Of a stretch of DNA of 64,000 nt, positions 33,011 through 45,604 are shown piece by piece. The notes under the pieces were generated by a model that saw only the letters and a list, made by a program, of their open reading frames with translations, did no database searches and was not told the DNA's origin. The stretch is from assembly GCA_010909165.1 (NCBI GenBank), contig VJWM01000182.1, positions 62,001 to 126,000 of the forward strand, written 5' to 3'. Positions within the stretch are counted from its first letter, which is position 1, and every line of letters begins with the position of its first letter. Position numbers and translations under genes: made by a program. Source of the DNA: Anthoceros angustus. Lineage: Eukaryota; Streptophyta; Anthocerotopsida; Anthocerotales; Anthocerotaceae.

Positions 33011-34700
33011 CGAGACGTGAAACAAGGTCTCCTACATAGTAGAGCGACTCCTCGTCTCTACTTTTGAGGGTGTGGAAATTTGGGGTTTGTGATGGAAAAC
33101 CGTGCTTTATCACGTTTTCAAAACTTTGGCCAAAACCTTAAGTGTGAAAGTCAGTGAAGAATGAAACCATGTTTTTGAGGGTTTTACATTATGGTTTTTA
33201 AGGTAACACAATCCTCTAATTACCCACCACAAAATGGTTACATCGAAGATGGAAACCATATGTAACAAGCCATGTAGTCATATGGACATCATGAATTTCA
33301 AAATGATGACATAACGGGTTTGAAGGGTTGCATGCATGAGCGGTAAACAACAAAAGGTGGATGCCGCATCACGTAATTCTATGACCGTGGATATCCGGTG
33401 AAGCGGCTTCATCGGTGAACTTCGACTCAGCAAGTCAAGTGTTGGGTTCCACGGATAGTGGCGATCATTTCTATGTTGCGAAACATGACATGAAATCGGA
33501 GGCCGTGCGGCTTGCATTCTCCAGCGTGCTCTCGAAAGTCCCCTCGAGGCAGCGTTTGGATGTGTTGAGCGTCATTTCGAACCTCACACCTTCTAACCAT
33601 AATCCATGCCCATTGGCCTAACCTCGCCGGCTACAATGTTACGCATGCGTGAGCGGTGCGGTATGACATATCGCGAATCTGATGATGGTTATGTCATCGG
33701 ACATGCTCAATGCTTGGCGTATAGCCATCGTGCGACCGGTCTTCGGTAGTTTATGCCATGATGACACGCGAATGTGGGAGGAGTTTGGATCGTTCTATTT
33801 TACGGGTTATGGCGGCGGCGGGGTTCTTATTGCAAGGGTGATCATGGGCCGCTATGGTAGCATCACGCCTCAACATTCAATGGCGACAAAGAACAAAGCG
33901 CAAAATCGTATGCTTGCAATCCGGTGAAAACAAGCACACGAGAACATGCACTCGGGTTGTGGTCATCACCGGGACACAACCGGACAAAGATACGATCCGG
34001 CCTCAACACGGTTGTCCGGTGTTTGTGCTCACCAGTGGCGGACACCTCTCCGTCGTGTCTCTGCGATCGGAGTCGAACACGAAAACAGTTGCGCGGCATT
34101 ACCACCGGCGATCCGAGATTCACAACATTAGGTTCATATGCCCCAGTCTTTCCGGGCGGCTATCCATGGTAGGGGTGAACCAATGGATCATAGTCCTTAG
34201 TGGTCGTGTCCAAGGGAAGGTGACCTTGTCCATCGCCGCCCGAGCTGTAGCACTATGTTCTGTGCCCAAAACTACTTATGTGCCCAGGCTCCCTATTACC
34301 TTTGTCAAGCCCGCCCACTGACAAGACATGGAAGGATCATCACACCTGGGTGTAGATGCTTTCCGATTGCGTGGCGCTTGAGATCCACAAAGCGCCCGGC
34401 TCCTTGCCACATTGTTCATCATCGGTTCTTTGGTGAGCGTCTTAGGCCCCGTAGCCTTCAACCTCTCCCAACTCTTCCTCCTCGCTTGGCGGTTCTCTAA
34501 AGTATTGAGACGGAGGTCCATGAATTGAGCTGCTGGGATCTCGTCACGATATCACGTTGCGTCGCGCGAGGCGGCTACCATGATCCGAGCGCACACCCAT
34601 CCGGGACCCACTCGCCTTCCGCGTATGCACTCCATCAACTTCCTCAACAACGATGGCCGGTATGGAAACTACCCTATCATCTGTGTTATAACACGACATA
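33011..34700. other. Decayed region with a short coding-like frame
   Basis: A plus frame at 33,415-33,621 contains KSEAVRLAFSSVLSKVPSRQ, which reads like protein but is only 68 codons and unrecognised. The rest contains many short frames on both strands and no motif I can name. Frequent CCGGTG and CGGACAACCGG-like words mark this 33-43.6 kb region. Confidence 0.35.
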
Positions 34701-34728
34701 TGTTCCACCTTCTCCTCAAAGCGGGTTG

Positions 34729-35314
34729 TCAACCACGCATCATTCGAGTTGGCGGTGAGAAATGTTGTGGCACACAATCACCTTCAACGATCCGGCCCGT
34801 GGTGATATAATCCCCATCATACGACATGCATTGCAACGCTTTCACATTAGTTTTGTGCGGAAGCCGCGGTGACACTCCTTTACAAGCTGCAAGCAAAACC
34901 TCCCGTACCATGGACATGTCATCTGGGGAATGAAATACCACGACGCGAAATACCTCTGATGTCGTGATGCCCTGGAATTGCAATATGATATTTTCAAACT
35001 CATCGCGTGAATCGCGTGTCATACTCCTTGGAGTTGGCATCCAGATGCAACCCTCGTGGCAAGTCCAATAGGAACAGGGCAAACGGACGGGGTTCCACAA
35101 ACTGAGCCATTCTCACGATGTTACCACAAATTATTCCTATCCTGCATGATCTCCCGGAAGCATCTCTGATCGTCTTCAACTTATCGGGACTGGAGGTCTC
35201 CAGCAACTGTCGCTGCTCATCTGCCATAATCTTCCACGCTTTGGCCTTCAACACATGTTCCTTGAAACTCTCAGGGAGTGCACTCCACGTTAGGCAAGCA
35301 TTGGCTCGCTGCAC
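34729..35314 (-). pseudogene. Unrecognised coding remnant (frameshifted)
   Basis: Two overlapping minus frames together look like one protein. The first (35,314-35,000) reads LPESFKEHVLKAKAWKIMAD ... SCRIGIICGNIVRMAQFVEP. The second (35,100-34,729) reads DEFENIILQFQGITTSEVFR, VVVFHSPDDMSMVREVLLAA and MSYDGDYITTGRIVEG. A single shift near 35,020-35,040 would join them. Mixed composition and amphipathic pattern argue for once-real coding sequence. More minus-strand pieces of similar quality lie at 36,070-36,420 and 37,583-37,777. No family is recognised; a transposon-encoded protein is my best guess from context. Confidence 0.4.
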
Positions 35315-38300
35315 ACCAAGGCAAAAAAGCCACTGTCAACCATGAGTGTTCATGGGCATATGGGAGTGTACATGGGCCGCAAGCGTTCAGTGCGCCCAGT
35401 AAAACAAATCGGATGCCCACCAGCATACTTAGAAATCAAACATATGACAAGCAGCACCGTCCGTGTGGACATTCCATACTTGCTCGGGTTCACACTTACC
35501 ATATTTTTGAAAGCCGGTTGGAAGTTCTTGTCCACAGTCTTGTATTGAGGATACGCTCCTAACGCTCAAAGCGTCTCGCAATTCGGTTCTTCGCAAGTGT
35601 AGCGTGAATGAGGTTCGATTTTGGCTTTCTCCACCCAATCCGCATTTGCGTAAACTCATTTCCCAGACAGACCTTCATGCATCTTGTCTTCAAATTGTTG
35701 TTGCCGGAATGTTCAATCCTTGAAAGCACTTCCACACTCTCAGCACATCCGCATCTTTAACCTCTATGACTACAAGGTCTCATACAGTGCAGCATTGGCC
35801 TTGTCTTCCTCTTGCCTTGTTTGTTTGGCGGCTAGGGCTCGGGCGCATCTATTTGTTCGAACCAGCTGCATTCCCACTTCTCAAATATCTCGTCACATAC
35901 CTCCACACTTCTTCATCAACCTTCGCCACGCGATAATCAAGTGTCCGGTTGTCCACCGATCGGTGATCGAACCTTGGGGCCATGCTGCGCATCCCACTTG
36001 GGGATCCCTAGGCGGGCATATACATCCGCTTCGTCTACATCGCACTTCAAGCCCTTCGCTCTCACGCACATCAACTCACTTCACGATGTAACGTACCATC
36101 CATGAAGGTGAATGTCTTCCGGCATCTGCGATGGTGTTGTGGTCGTAGCTCGATCCTCATCTCGTCCTCGATGAGTCCACATATGCATCCATCCACTTGA
36201 ACTCTTCCTTCATTGGTATCAGATCGTGGGACCTTGCACGGAAGGAATGGTTCCCTCCCAAGACGAAGAAATTGTAAAGCCCTCATCCACCTTCTCAACG
36301 TCAAAGTTCTCTTTGTGAGGACATCGAGGGTCGACAACCACAACCATTGGCAAACTACCCATGGGCGGTGTTTCATCTTCTGCATCAAAGCCTCTACCCG
36401 CGAGATCCGACTTCCTCACCTTAGCGCCTCACGGATCTTGAGGGGTCTTGACGCATTGGCAACTTCAAGGTAGACTCCCGGACTCTCTTGATAGCAATCT
36501 GTCCCTTTCGACGTCCCGACTTGCATCTGCTTTTATGGCGAGCCTATCATCGTCGATGGCGGCCATGCATCCTTAGCTCTCTCCACAAACCTTGGCGGTG
36601 GAACCTCTTCCTCCTCCTCCTCCACAATTCCAGGCTTCTCCCGTCTTGCCACAGGTTTCTTGGCTTTCACCTGCCGCCTTGTCCCTTTTCGATATGTGTT
36701 TGCCATCAGGCCTCTCCTCTTTCCCCTTTCTTCAAATTTCCCAGAAGGCCTCTGCTGCACCCTCCTGCGATCGAACAGCCCGGACCGCTGTGAACCATCC
36801 GTGCAGGATAATATCCGAGGTCATCTGCTCATCGGCCTCTTCTTGAGTTCTCCTCCTCCTCTTCCGACCCACCTTGACTTCCTCCAAGCTGCGCATCTTC
36901 GCCTCCCACATGGTAGAATGCCATCCATAAAGCCCTCGGTGTCCTCGGTTCGTCTGGGCGTCCTCCTCACCGTCGACTACCTTGAGTAAAATGGAAGTGG
37001 CTCACCAAGTCTGCAGCCACAGTGAAACAGCAGGACGTCCGGTGCCCGGTAGTATCATGGACACCCGGCTTGGGCGGAAAGCGGCTGCTGGATCCCCATC
37101 GGTGTGGTATTGAAGAAGCATTGTTGGGATGCCTCTTCGCGATGTCGGGTTGCTTCCCAACAGCTGTTGTTGCATTGTTGGGTTGGACTACATGCTTCCT
37201 CGCATTTTATTGGGTTTCCTTCCGAGAAATGCAATGCTTGGTTGCTTCAGAGATGCATTGCGGGCTAACGGTGACACCACTCCTACTCTCGACCGACTCT
37301 TGGGTTCAATCGACCGACTTGCTCGAACCAAGTTTGCACGATTCCTTCTAAGCAAATTTGGTGCAACACTTTGTGGAACACTTTGTGTCCATCATTGTTA
37401 CGCAACCCCTGCAGTTCCTCTCTCACACTTTGGCATACGGGGTCAAAAGTCCGGATCGCGGTGAGTATACTCGGACGGTGTGGGGTCGAGCTTGAGAAGT
37501 CTGGTCTTGAGTCAGGAGGAAAATTACGTACCCTTGGTCATCCTTCTCCACAAAGCTGCGTGAACAAAAAGCGACAGAGACTTTATACTTGAGTCTGCAT
37601 CCAAGATGTCTGGATACATATGTCCAGCAGGCGTTCTTGTCTGAGACCAATTCTGTCCGACATGTCAAAAGGAGAGTGTTCCAGGAACATCTTTCTGATC
37701 ATGTCGATTTCCGCCTGCTTGTATGGACTTTGGAATGATGTTCTGGTCGGTGACGAGGTAGTGTGTCGCGGGGTCAAAGTTGTCGCGCTATGGGTCTTGG
37801 AGGTCTTCGGGTCCGGACTCGTGACAATGTTCAGGGGCCTCTGCGAATCGCCGGCCTTGCCCGTTTCTTCTCAGCCGCGAGCGCGGCGTCTGGCTCAGCA
37901 CCTTTACTCCGCTTCTTGGTCTGAGGTGCCATCTGCAAAACACAAACCAAGTAGCAATGAGGCATCACGCACTATGGATTATGGACTGCAAGTAGCACGC
38001 TTCATCAGCCCACCTTGATACCCTCCTCTTGAATCAGGACAACCGGTGAGGATGAAGCGCGATGATCCGAGATCCACCGACTCCTCGGGCTATGAACCTC
38101 CGATATGGAAGTGGTCGAATACCACGGTTACCAAAATACTTGAGTGAACCTTTGGTGCCCGCTATATGCATCTCCTCGCAATATTTTCGCCAAACACACG
38201 CCTTTCCAGCCGATCTCGGCGGGTGGATGGCACAGTGTAATCGGACAGGACGATCTCCACTGCGTACCGCCAAATGATGGAATCGCAAATTGGGTTGATG

Positions 38301-39720
38301 CACCGTAGCATAACCGTTCCGCCATGTTTCGGCAGGACACAAGCTAAACAAAGAATAAAGCATATTTTATGGAATATGCCTAGTTTTGCCGCTGGCAAAA
38401 CTCAATTTCCTATTGCAAAATCTCGGGCTCCTCGATTCTGCAATCATGAATGCATTTAAGGATCCTCAAGCGATGATTTGTAGCCGCAAAGTAGATATCC
38501 GTCCTAATTGTCAATAATCAATGCGGTCCGGCAAGGCATCTATACATGATGTTGAGCGGGGCAATCTTTGGTCTCCTCCTCGAGCACCGCGGCGTTCTCA
38601 ACAATTGCGTTTTCACTAGTCACGAGCAATGGCAAGCGATCTCAATGGAGGAGGAGTTTTTGATTTGGTGAGCAGCGAGTGGCCGGATGAGACATCGGCC
38701 ATGTGCGAGTCGGATATCGTGGACTTGGCGGCGAGGCGCGGCGGATGCTAGGCATGGGGTCCACTAGGCAATGTGTCAAATTCCCACGTGGTCGACATTC
38801 AAGGCGTTGCGGCAGGTAAACCCCGGGACGTCCGGTGAAAGGCGCTCGCTTGAAGACCGGACACGCGCCATTTGGATCAAACCGACTTCTTTGGGTGATC
38901 GTTGGGCGCGGCTGCAAGTGATGGAGACCTTTACTTGTTTGATCCGGGATGGACTCGGGCAAACGCGGCGAGACCGGAGCAAATTGCGGCACATGTGGAC
39001 CGGCATGTCCGAGCTCGACGCCAGCGCCGGGCGGCGGCCCGATATCCACCACCCGACAGCCTCGGCCCACCTCGGCTGCGGCCCGCACTATATAGTCATT
39101 CAAATCGCGGTGCCAAGAAATTGGCAAGGATGTTCTCGATCCAAATCCACGCGCAGCGGGTGGCTCTGGCGGAAGGTGACAAGGTGGCACCTACAACAAG
39201 TCCATGGTGTGCTTGTAAGAGTACCATCAACCTTGTGTCACACCACCGCACGAAAACAACAACGGATTAGCGAGAGTGTTGGTGAGTCTCATGCGGTGAG
39301 AAGATGCATGCGATCGTAGACTTGGTTTCGATTTGGCATTGGGTCATGGAGGACTGCCAGAGGCGAGCAGGCGACCAAACTGACGTGATCCAATTGCCTT
39401 GTTTGGAGATGTCGGCACTAGATCACAATGAAGATTTGCCGAAATCTTGCTAATCCTAAGTCCAGGGGTTGGAGTTGCAATCTCGCGATAGGGTTGTTTG
39501 CTCAACAAAGAACCGTCTTTGCAAGGGTTAATGGATCATGTCTTGGCGAAGCATTGTTGTCAGTGAAGCTTTCAGCATGAAGAGACAATGTTGTACGAAA
39601 AGTGTTTAGCAAGGCGGGGAATGGCGGTGAAGTCACTTCGTTGTTCTTTTTTTCCATGACAAAGGGAGCGAGCATTTGCAAGACCTTATTGATGTTGTCG
39701 AAGACGAGGAAAGCAGTATG
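35315..39720. other. Decayed region, scattered minus-strand coding remnants
   Basis: Minus frames at 36,219-36,419 (VDPRCPHKENFDVEKVDEGF), 36,533-36,760 (Lys/Arg-rich then EEEEEEV, possibly a nuclear-targeting N-terminus) and 37,583-37,777 (AEIDMIRKMFLEHSPFDMSD) look protein-like but sit in different frames. They could be parts of one long minus-strand gene with the 34.7-35.3 kb remnant. 38,640-39,330 has overlapping frames on both strands with no motif. I assign no function. Confidence 0.35.
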
Positions 39721-39841
39721 GTGACGGATGGGTGAACAAGCGCCACATGGGAAGGTTTCAATTTGTGTAAGGGCATTGCCGAGTTTCTATTGGTGCACTA
39801 CGATATCGGAATGCCCAGCCCGGTGCGAAGGGACTAGGTTT

Positions 39842-41060
39842 GCCGAGGGCGGCGTAAAATTCAACTTCATACGGATCGTCATGTGGATGGATATGTTTTC
39901 AAAAGAAATGTGGAAAGACTACCCAGGAAGTGTTCAACCTACGGATACATTCACAAAAGAGGAGATTTACATTGAGTATGCTAGGCGGCGGCTAGAGCAA
40001 TTACCACTCATGTTTGTTATAGCTATTTTTGCAAGTCATGGATACATTTCGGTCCGTCAAGATTCCAAGATGCAACGATTCGATGCTGTCTGTGAGAAGC
40101 TTAAAGCGAAAATTAAAGCGAAAAACGGCAGGAGCAAGGTCGATGAACCGCTCTCCTTTTTAAGCACGGATGTCCGGTGATTGCTAGGTGTCCTTTTTCT
40201 AGTAGTTGTCGTGGAAAACCCTAGACCACATTCTTTAGGGTTCAATACAAAGGTTGATGTAGCGCGCTGGACTGAGTTGTTCGGGGCTGCTGGCGATGGC
40301 ACTTGTATGCGGTATGTGCGAGATAGACTTAGGGAACTCCTCAATTACCACCGGATCAACAACAGATGGAGCGGGCGAAAATGGCAAAGCATTGCGGCAA
40401 GTGTATGGCTCAACCGACCAAGTACCTGGGGATTGCGATAGATGGTATGGACCAAAAGAAAACTGAGTTGCCTCATTTCCGCAGAGTGCCCAAAGATGTG
40501 GATAGTGCTGCTCTCGTCTCTGTCCATGTGGTTGGAGTTTTGGTGTTTAACAAATACATGAGAACTTATGTTTACCTGAGCTATCCAAATCTGCGAAATG
40601 ACCCTAACGGGACAATTGCCGTAGTCCAGCATGTTATTAACGGATGGGAGGGCCAGTTGCCTCAAACTCTTTACCTGCAGATGGACAATACAGCTGCTCA
40701 GAATAAGAACCAAGAAGTGTTGGCGTATTGCGCCATGTTAGTGGACCGAGGTATTTTCAAGAAGGTGAAACTAGGATTTCTAATTGTTGGCCATACCCAT
40801 GATCGATTGATCAAATGTTTTCCGTTTTCATTGTGCTAATCGGAGGCCTACACCTTGCGGAGCTAATCGGTTGCCTTGAGAGGGCTTATACTCCGACACC
40901 AAAGATCTATCTTATGAAAGAGGTGCCCAACTTTAAGCAATATTTGTGGCTGGGGTCCGTCTGCAACATTTACTCTCCATAATCACATTTCCAACATCGG
41001 TTTAAAATCACTCAAGAGTTGCCTAGTCATGTGTTTGTAGCGGTCACGAGGTGCAAGCTT
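39842..41060 (+). pseudogene. DUF7869-like transposase-type protein remnant
   Basis: The best-preserved frame (40,366-40,839) reads LGIAIDGMDQKKTELPHF at residues 21-38, then LYLQMDNTAAQNKNQEVLAY at 102-121 (DN at 107-108) and LIVGHTHDR at 139-147. This pattern (DGMDQ.K, DN...NKN, VGHTHxxID) is characteristic, from memory, of plant and algal DUF7869 proteins, whose spaced Asp residues resemble an RNase H-fold transposase. A shift right after GHTHDR moves the expected ID-Q-F-S continuation to another frame, a stop follows near 40,979 and another shift lies near 40,363. Upstream frame 39,842-40,180 may be its N-terminal part. Not functional as written. Confidence 0.6.
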
Positions 41061-43689
41061 TTCCACTGCGCATTGGAGCCAGATGGTGGTGTTCAATGTT
41101 GCGGGATGGAGTCCCGAGAGGAGATTATTGCCATCGCCACGCTGCGGTCGGCGAAATCCAAGGGCCAAAGAGAACATGCAGTGCGGCTGATAGGGCTATC
41201 GGAGTGGAAGACAACAGAGACAGTTTAAGAACTTCCACAAGTCTTCAATGGTCATCATCGCCTGGTGGGATGGTTTTGGGAAGAGCGATTGGCCATAGCG
41301 GGTGTAGTAGCGTCTGGAGCTCTTCGTCCATTGGACACGGCATGGAAATGGTATAACGGAGGAGCATTCAAGAACCCAGTGGCTCTTCCGGATGAAGTGA
41401 TAGTGGGCGCTACACTTGCGAGGCATATTGGACATGAGAGGTTTACAGGCCACAGAATGCGCAGAAGGGCGTCGGAAACACGAGGATCGGTTAAAGAGAT
41501 CCAGGTGGCATGATGATTGCGGTCGGTGGAGATGATCCGGACTACCGTCCTTTCGTGGGTAAGGTTGGATGTAGACCATGAAGCCTGGACCGTAGCGCAA
41601 GTCCACCGGTGGCGCCAAAACCCTAATGCATTGGAGGTAGGTATTCGGAAGAGTGGGTGCCAACCAACCCTCCGGCAGCCGTAGAAAAGGTCGGCAGCAC
41701 CCTTTGAAGAAACATGTGCAACCAATCAAGCTTTTGGAGACCACAATCATGGGTTATGATTTCGAGTTGACGAGGAACAAGACTTTGAGCAAAGACACAA
41801 TGGACATCTTTGAGGAGGAAGGTCTTGAGTTACGAGCGAGCCAAGTGAGGAAGCTTTGCTTCCTCCTGATGGTGAAGCAAGTGGTGACGAATTGATTCCG
41901 AAGACTTGGACAACGTTGAATCTTGATGCATCCGTTGATTATTTGGTAGACTTCTTTGGAAGGTGTGGACTCGGTGAGGAGCGGATCTTAACCCACCAAG
42001 GATTAATTTCGAGGTTGGCCCGGAGAGTCTTGAGGTCGAGGACGTGAATACATAGTCGTGACATAGATGTTTAGGGTATATGTGGATGTGTGATCCGTGT
42101 TCATGTTTTGACATAGAGTTTTGATCTTGATGCATTGTGCCTTTTGCACGGATGTCCGGTGCTAAAGCTCCCGTTCTAATTGTGGTGAGCATTACGCTTG
42201 TTTTAGCGTATTTTGGGTTTTGTGATAGGGTGCGGGCTCGGGCTTGCTTGAGGTGCAGCGCGGGCTTTTGAGCTATTGGGCGGAGTTGGGGACGGAGCGT
42301 AAACGCACGCCATGTGGTATTTTGGCCCTTTGCCAAGTACTCGGATTTACTCTCCAACAACCGCGCAACCAATTCTCCTGTGTTTGCCTTCCAGTTTGAG
42401 CGGCAGCGGAGGAAGAATCCATTCGGTGTCGTCGTCAATTTTCCGGTTGATCTGTGCATCGGTGGTGGCACGCGCCTCCACAGACGGGTGTTAAGAGTGT
42501 TGTTGCGCCAAAGCAGTGGATATGAGGACCAGCGTGGCTACATCCCACCACGGGTCACAGTGCAGACATTGCGAGAAGAGGGCCAGGAGGAGATCCACTT
42601 TGAGGGAGCGTCGTGGGGGCGTCCCTCCGGAGGCATCATCGCCAATTGGTGGCCAACCCTTATTCGAGTGGCATCCGCGTTTGCCACTCCCAAAGCCTCT
42701 GCGTGGTTCCACAGGGGAGGTGGGGATAAGGGTTTCTTTGAGGGAGCCAGAGGAGGTGAGGACTATAGCAGGAGGAGGAGGGCTGTGAGGCCCGTGACAT
42801 CTGCCATGATCTCACGATGGGCTGGGAAGGAGGTGGCGGTGAGATGGGCTGCGGAGGTTCGAGACCATATCGGCCGTAAAGCTGAGCAGCGGAGTTGACG
42901 AAGGAGCTAGAGGCGAGAGGCGGTGTGGGCAGCAAGAAGGCGTCGGAGGAGCTTGCGCTTGTAATGGCGGCAGCGGAAGCAGTGCCAAGGCATTGGCATA
43001 GGGGTTCGATGTGGCCGGAGCCTCGAGTGAAGGCTTTGGTAGTAAGGTGTTTCAATTCATGCATCATCGGTTCTTTGCGGTGATTGCTGGTTTTGGTCTT
43101 TGTTGATGTTCTTCGCATCATCGGTTGATATTCTTGTCTTTGGTATTCTTTATTCTTCTTTGCATGGGTAGTAAGGTCTTCTTTGTGAGCCAATATGGCT
43201 GCTCTTCATGTATGTAGGTGCCAACATATAGGCGGGAGGTCTTATGATGGAGGGGCAAGCGTGATGAGGTCCCTCCTTTTTGGGAGCCAAGCCACAGCTA
43301 GGATAGGCAGCTTGTTTTGGTGTGGGTGGAGTGCTAGAGCCGTAGACTTCGAACTTGATCATAACAGTAGTGGGCGTAAATTGTTGGCTTTGTCTGGACA
43401 ATGTGGTGCAAAGGTCACCGGATGTCCGGTGCCTTTGGCAGCTTAAAAGAAAAGCTTGTCTTCGCTTAGACTGCAGATCCAACCTAGGTCCGACACCCTA
43501 GTCTATTCGCTTATGAGTATGGGTCACTTGACTAAATTCGAAAAGTGACCGGTTGTCCGGTATCGGTTATATGGTGCCATGGCACTTTTCTTTTTAATAT
43601 ATGTGAGCATTTTTGTATAGTTTGGAACGCGGACATATAGTTGGGCATATGGCCCATGTGGGATCTTGGTGTCTTATACCTCTAGTCTC
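41061..43689. other. Unassigned, with several short hypothetical frames
   Basis: Plus frames 41,653-41,895 (KLLETTIMGYDFELTRNKTL) and 41,856-42,047 overlap in different frames and may be one broken gene. 42,314-42,898 (194 codons: GVVVNFPVDLCIGGGTRLHR early, Arg/Gly-rich later) is longest but has an equally long antisense frame. None is recognised. Words of the ACGGATGTCCGGTG type recur at 40,166 and 42,148, with GATGTCCGGTG at 43,431. Confidence 0.35.
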
Positions 43690-45604
43690 CCACTATAGTA
43701 CCAAATCGGATGTGTGCATGCATGTTTGTGTGTCGGGTAGTTGACATGAAGACACATATCCTTCTTGTTTTTATGGTGCCACAACCTTGCGATCGGTAAG
43801 GCGGGATGTCGGGCATACTTGGACCAATGTGTACAAAAACCGTGTTAGCATATTGAGGTGGCATTGCGGTTTTCAACTTAGCACATTGGTTGAAATTGTC
43901 ATAAATGTCCAGTTCAAAGCGACAAAGCGGTTTTTGCGAAAATGCCCTTAAAAAGCCTTAAAAGCGGGGTATTTTCCAACTTGATCCAACCATGGACCTT
44001 TCTTAACGGGGTTAAAAGACATCAAAAAGGTAGAAAAGATGCTTTTGACAACTACGGGAAATGGAAATAGTCGGGTTTTGCCCTTGGTTTTGGAAAAGCA
44101 CCAAATCCGAGATTGGTTGCCAATTTGTAGGTCGAATGTGACCAAATGGACATCATCTCTAAAGTGTGTCTCTACTTCTTAGACCTTGTTGTGAGGCTCC
44201 ACAATCTTCGCTCTCGGTACAAGGCTTGCTTCCCTCGCCAAGTCGAACTGCGGAAGGGAGCTGAGCGATCGAAAGACGCCAGAGAGCCGGGTGTCCGAGC
44301 AGAGAGCAAAATCGCAGTTGTTTGGAAGAATGACCTCCGCCTCGCTTCTCTCCGTCGGGAGTAGTATCGGCGGGCGCTCTTAGTCCGTATGGGTCTACAT
44401 GGCTTACTCGCCTTACGCTTACGCCTCGCGCCACGTTGCTGTGGGCGTGAATACACCATATGACCACAGCAACCCTACGGTCTGGCCCAGCTGCATGCCG
44501 CTCACCTCTGACCATCCACGTGGCGCCTTGCCTAAATCACGCTCCGACTCACGAGTTACCTTACTTGGCGATTTATCCCATTCTACTCCGAGTGTGCTTA
44601 TGGGACCCCACCGATATTTACGTACGCGAACCGGCCCGCCTTGATTGTGTGGTCAGTGGCTCCTCGAGTGCACTCGTCCTTCAACCTACTCGAGTGAAGT
44701 CCGAGTACTCCGGACCTATTCCTTCCTTTCCGCCTTATTTTCTACTCTGGACCTACAAAAAAAAACAAAACCCAACTCATTTCCTACCTCCGAGGAGAGT
44801 CTGTAGCCCACGGTAAGTGATAGACAGACTGCTAGGATAGCTGGTGCTTTACTACTGCTGATGCTGGCTTGAGATCTGACAGCGACGTGTGTCTCTGCTG
44901 CAGGACGCCTAGGCTCTCATGCTAGCTTCTTTCGACATTCGTTTTCACAGTGACCAAGGATACGACACCAATTACAGAGGCCTATTACCCTTCGAGGTCC
45001 GTGGTACCGCCTTACTCATTGTCTCGATAGTATCCAATTCTTTCATCCGAGGAGTAAAAGATACGTAGCATTCACAAGTGACATGGCATCTTTTGTCGCA
45101 AATATGTCTTTGAATACTTTCCATACTGCTGCAAAGGTCTCTTGACCTTGTGTGTGTTGCATCATACTTTTATCGAGAGCTGAAAGTAAAATACTTTGGG
45201 CTCTCTTATCCTTTTTGTGCCAGGCAATGATTACATTTGCCGCTGACGAGCCAGTTGCTTGTGCAGGATTTGGACTTGTAGGCGGTGAAAGTGAGCCATC
45301 TACAATATCCATAAGATCATGTTCTTCGAGGATTGCCTCCATACGCATCTGACAAACTGCATAGTATGATCCATTGAAGCGATCTTTGTATTTTATTTCT
45401 ACTTTGGTGGTGTGCAATCGCTGCGTAATAGCGGGATTAGAACCCATTTTGTCTAGGTAATCGCTAAATGAACCTAGTTATGAGTCTCCCGGTTAAGATC
45501 GTACAAGGACAAAGAAACCTAGGGATCTAATTAACGCCTTACTCATTGTCTCGATTCAAACAGTTCAAAGATCTCTTGAGCATCGTCTCTATTGGCTTAG
45601 GCGT
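43690..45604 (-). repeat. Tandem LTR-gag unit, copy 1
   Basis: About 1.9 kb, repeated directly at 45,605-47,505. On the minus strand each unit runs: PBS-like region, gag (to the zinc knuckle), then an LTR-like block of family C (about 44,840-43,690 here) with a TACNAAAAAAAA tract. There is no protease, integrase or RT. Unit borders fall at the TGATATCAC-GCC phrase, a degenerate match to the initiator-Met PBS. This suggests a gag-only (TR-GAG-like) element tandemly joined through its LTR. Confidence 0.6.
44850..45447 (-). pseudogene. Copia-type gag, copy 1
   Basis: Starts MGSNPAITQRLHTTKVEIKY at 45,447. DRFNGSYYAVCQMRMEAILE and EEHDLMDIVDGSL match the N-terminal Copia gag domain (DUF4219/UBN2 type), followed by KDKRAQSILLSALDKSMMQH and the AAVWKVFKDIFATKDAMSLV helix. 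The frame breaks at 45,043 (LLLLG stop), and the zinc knuckle (CNWCRILGHCENECRKK, about 44,930-44,980) is in another frame. Gag would form the virus-like particle of the element. Copy 1 keeps the central segment that is frameshifted in copy 2. Confidence 0.75.
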
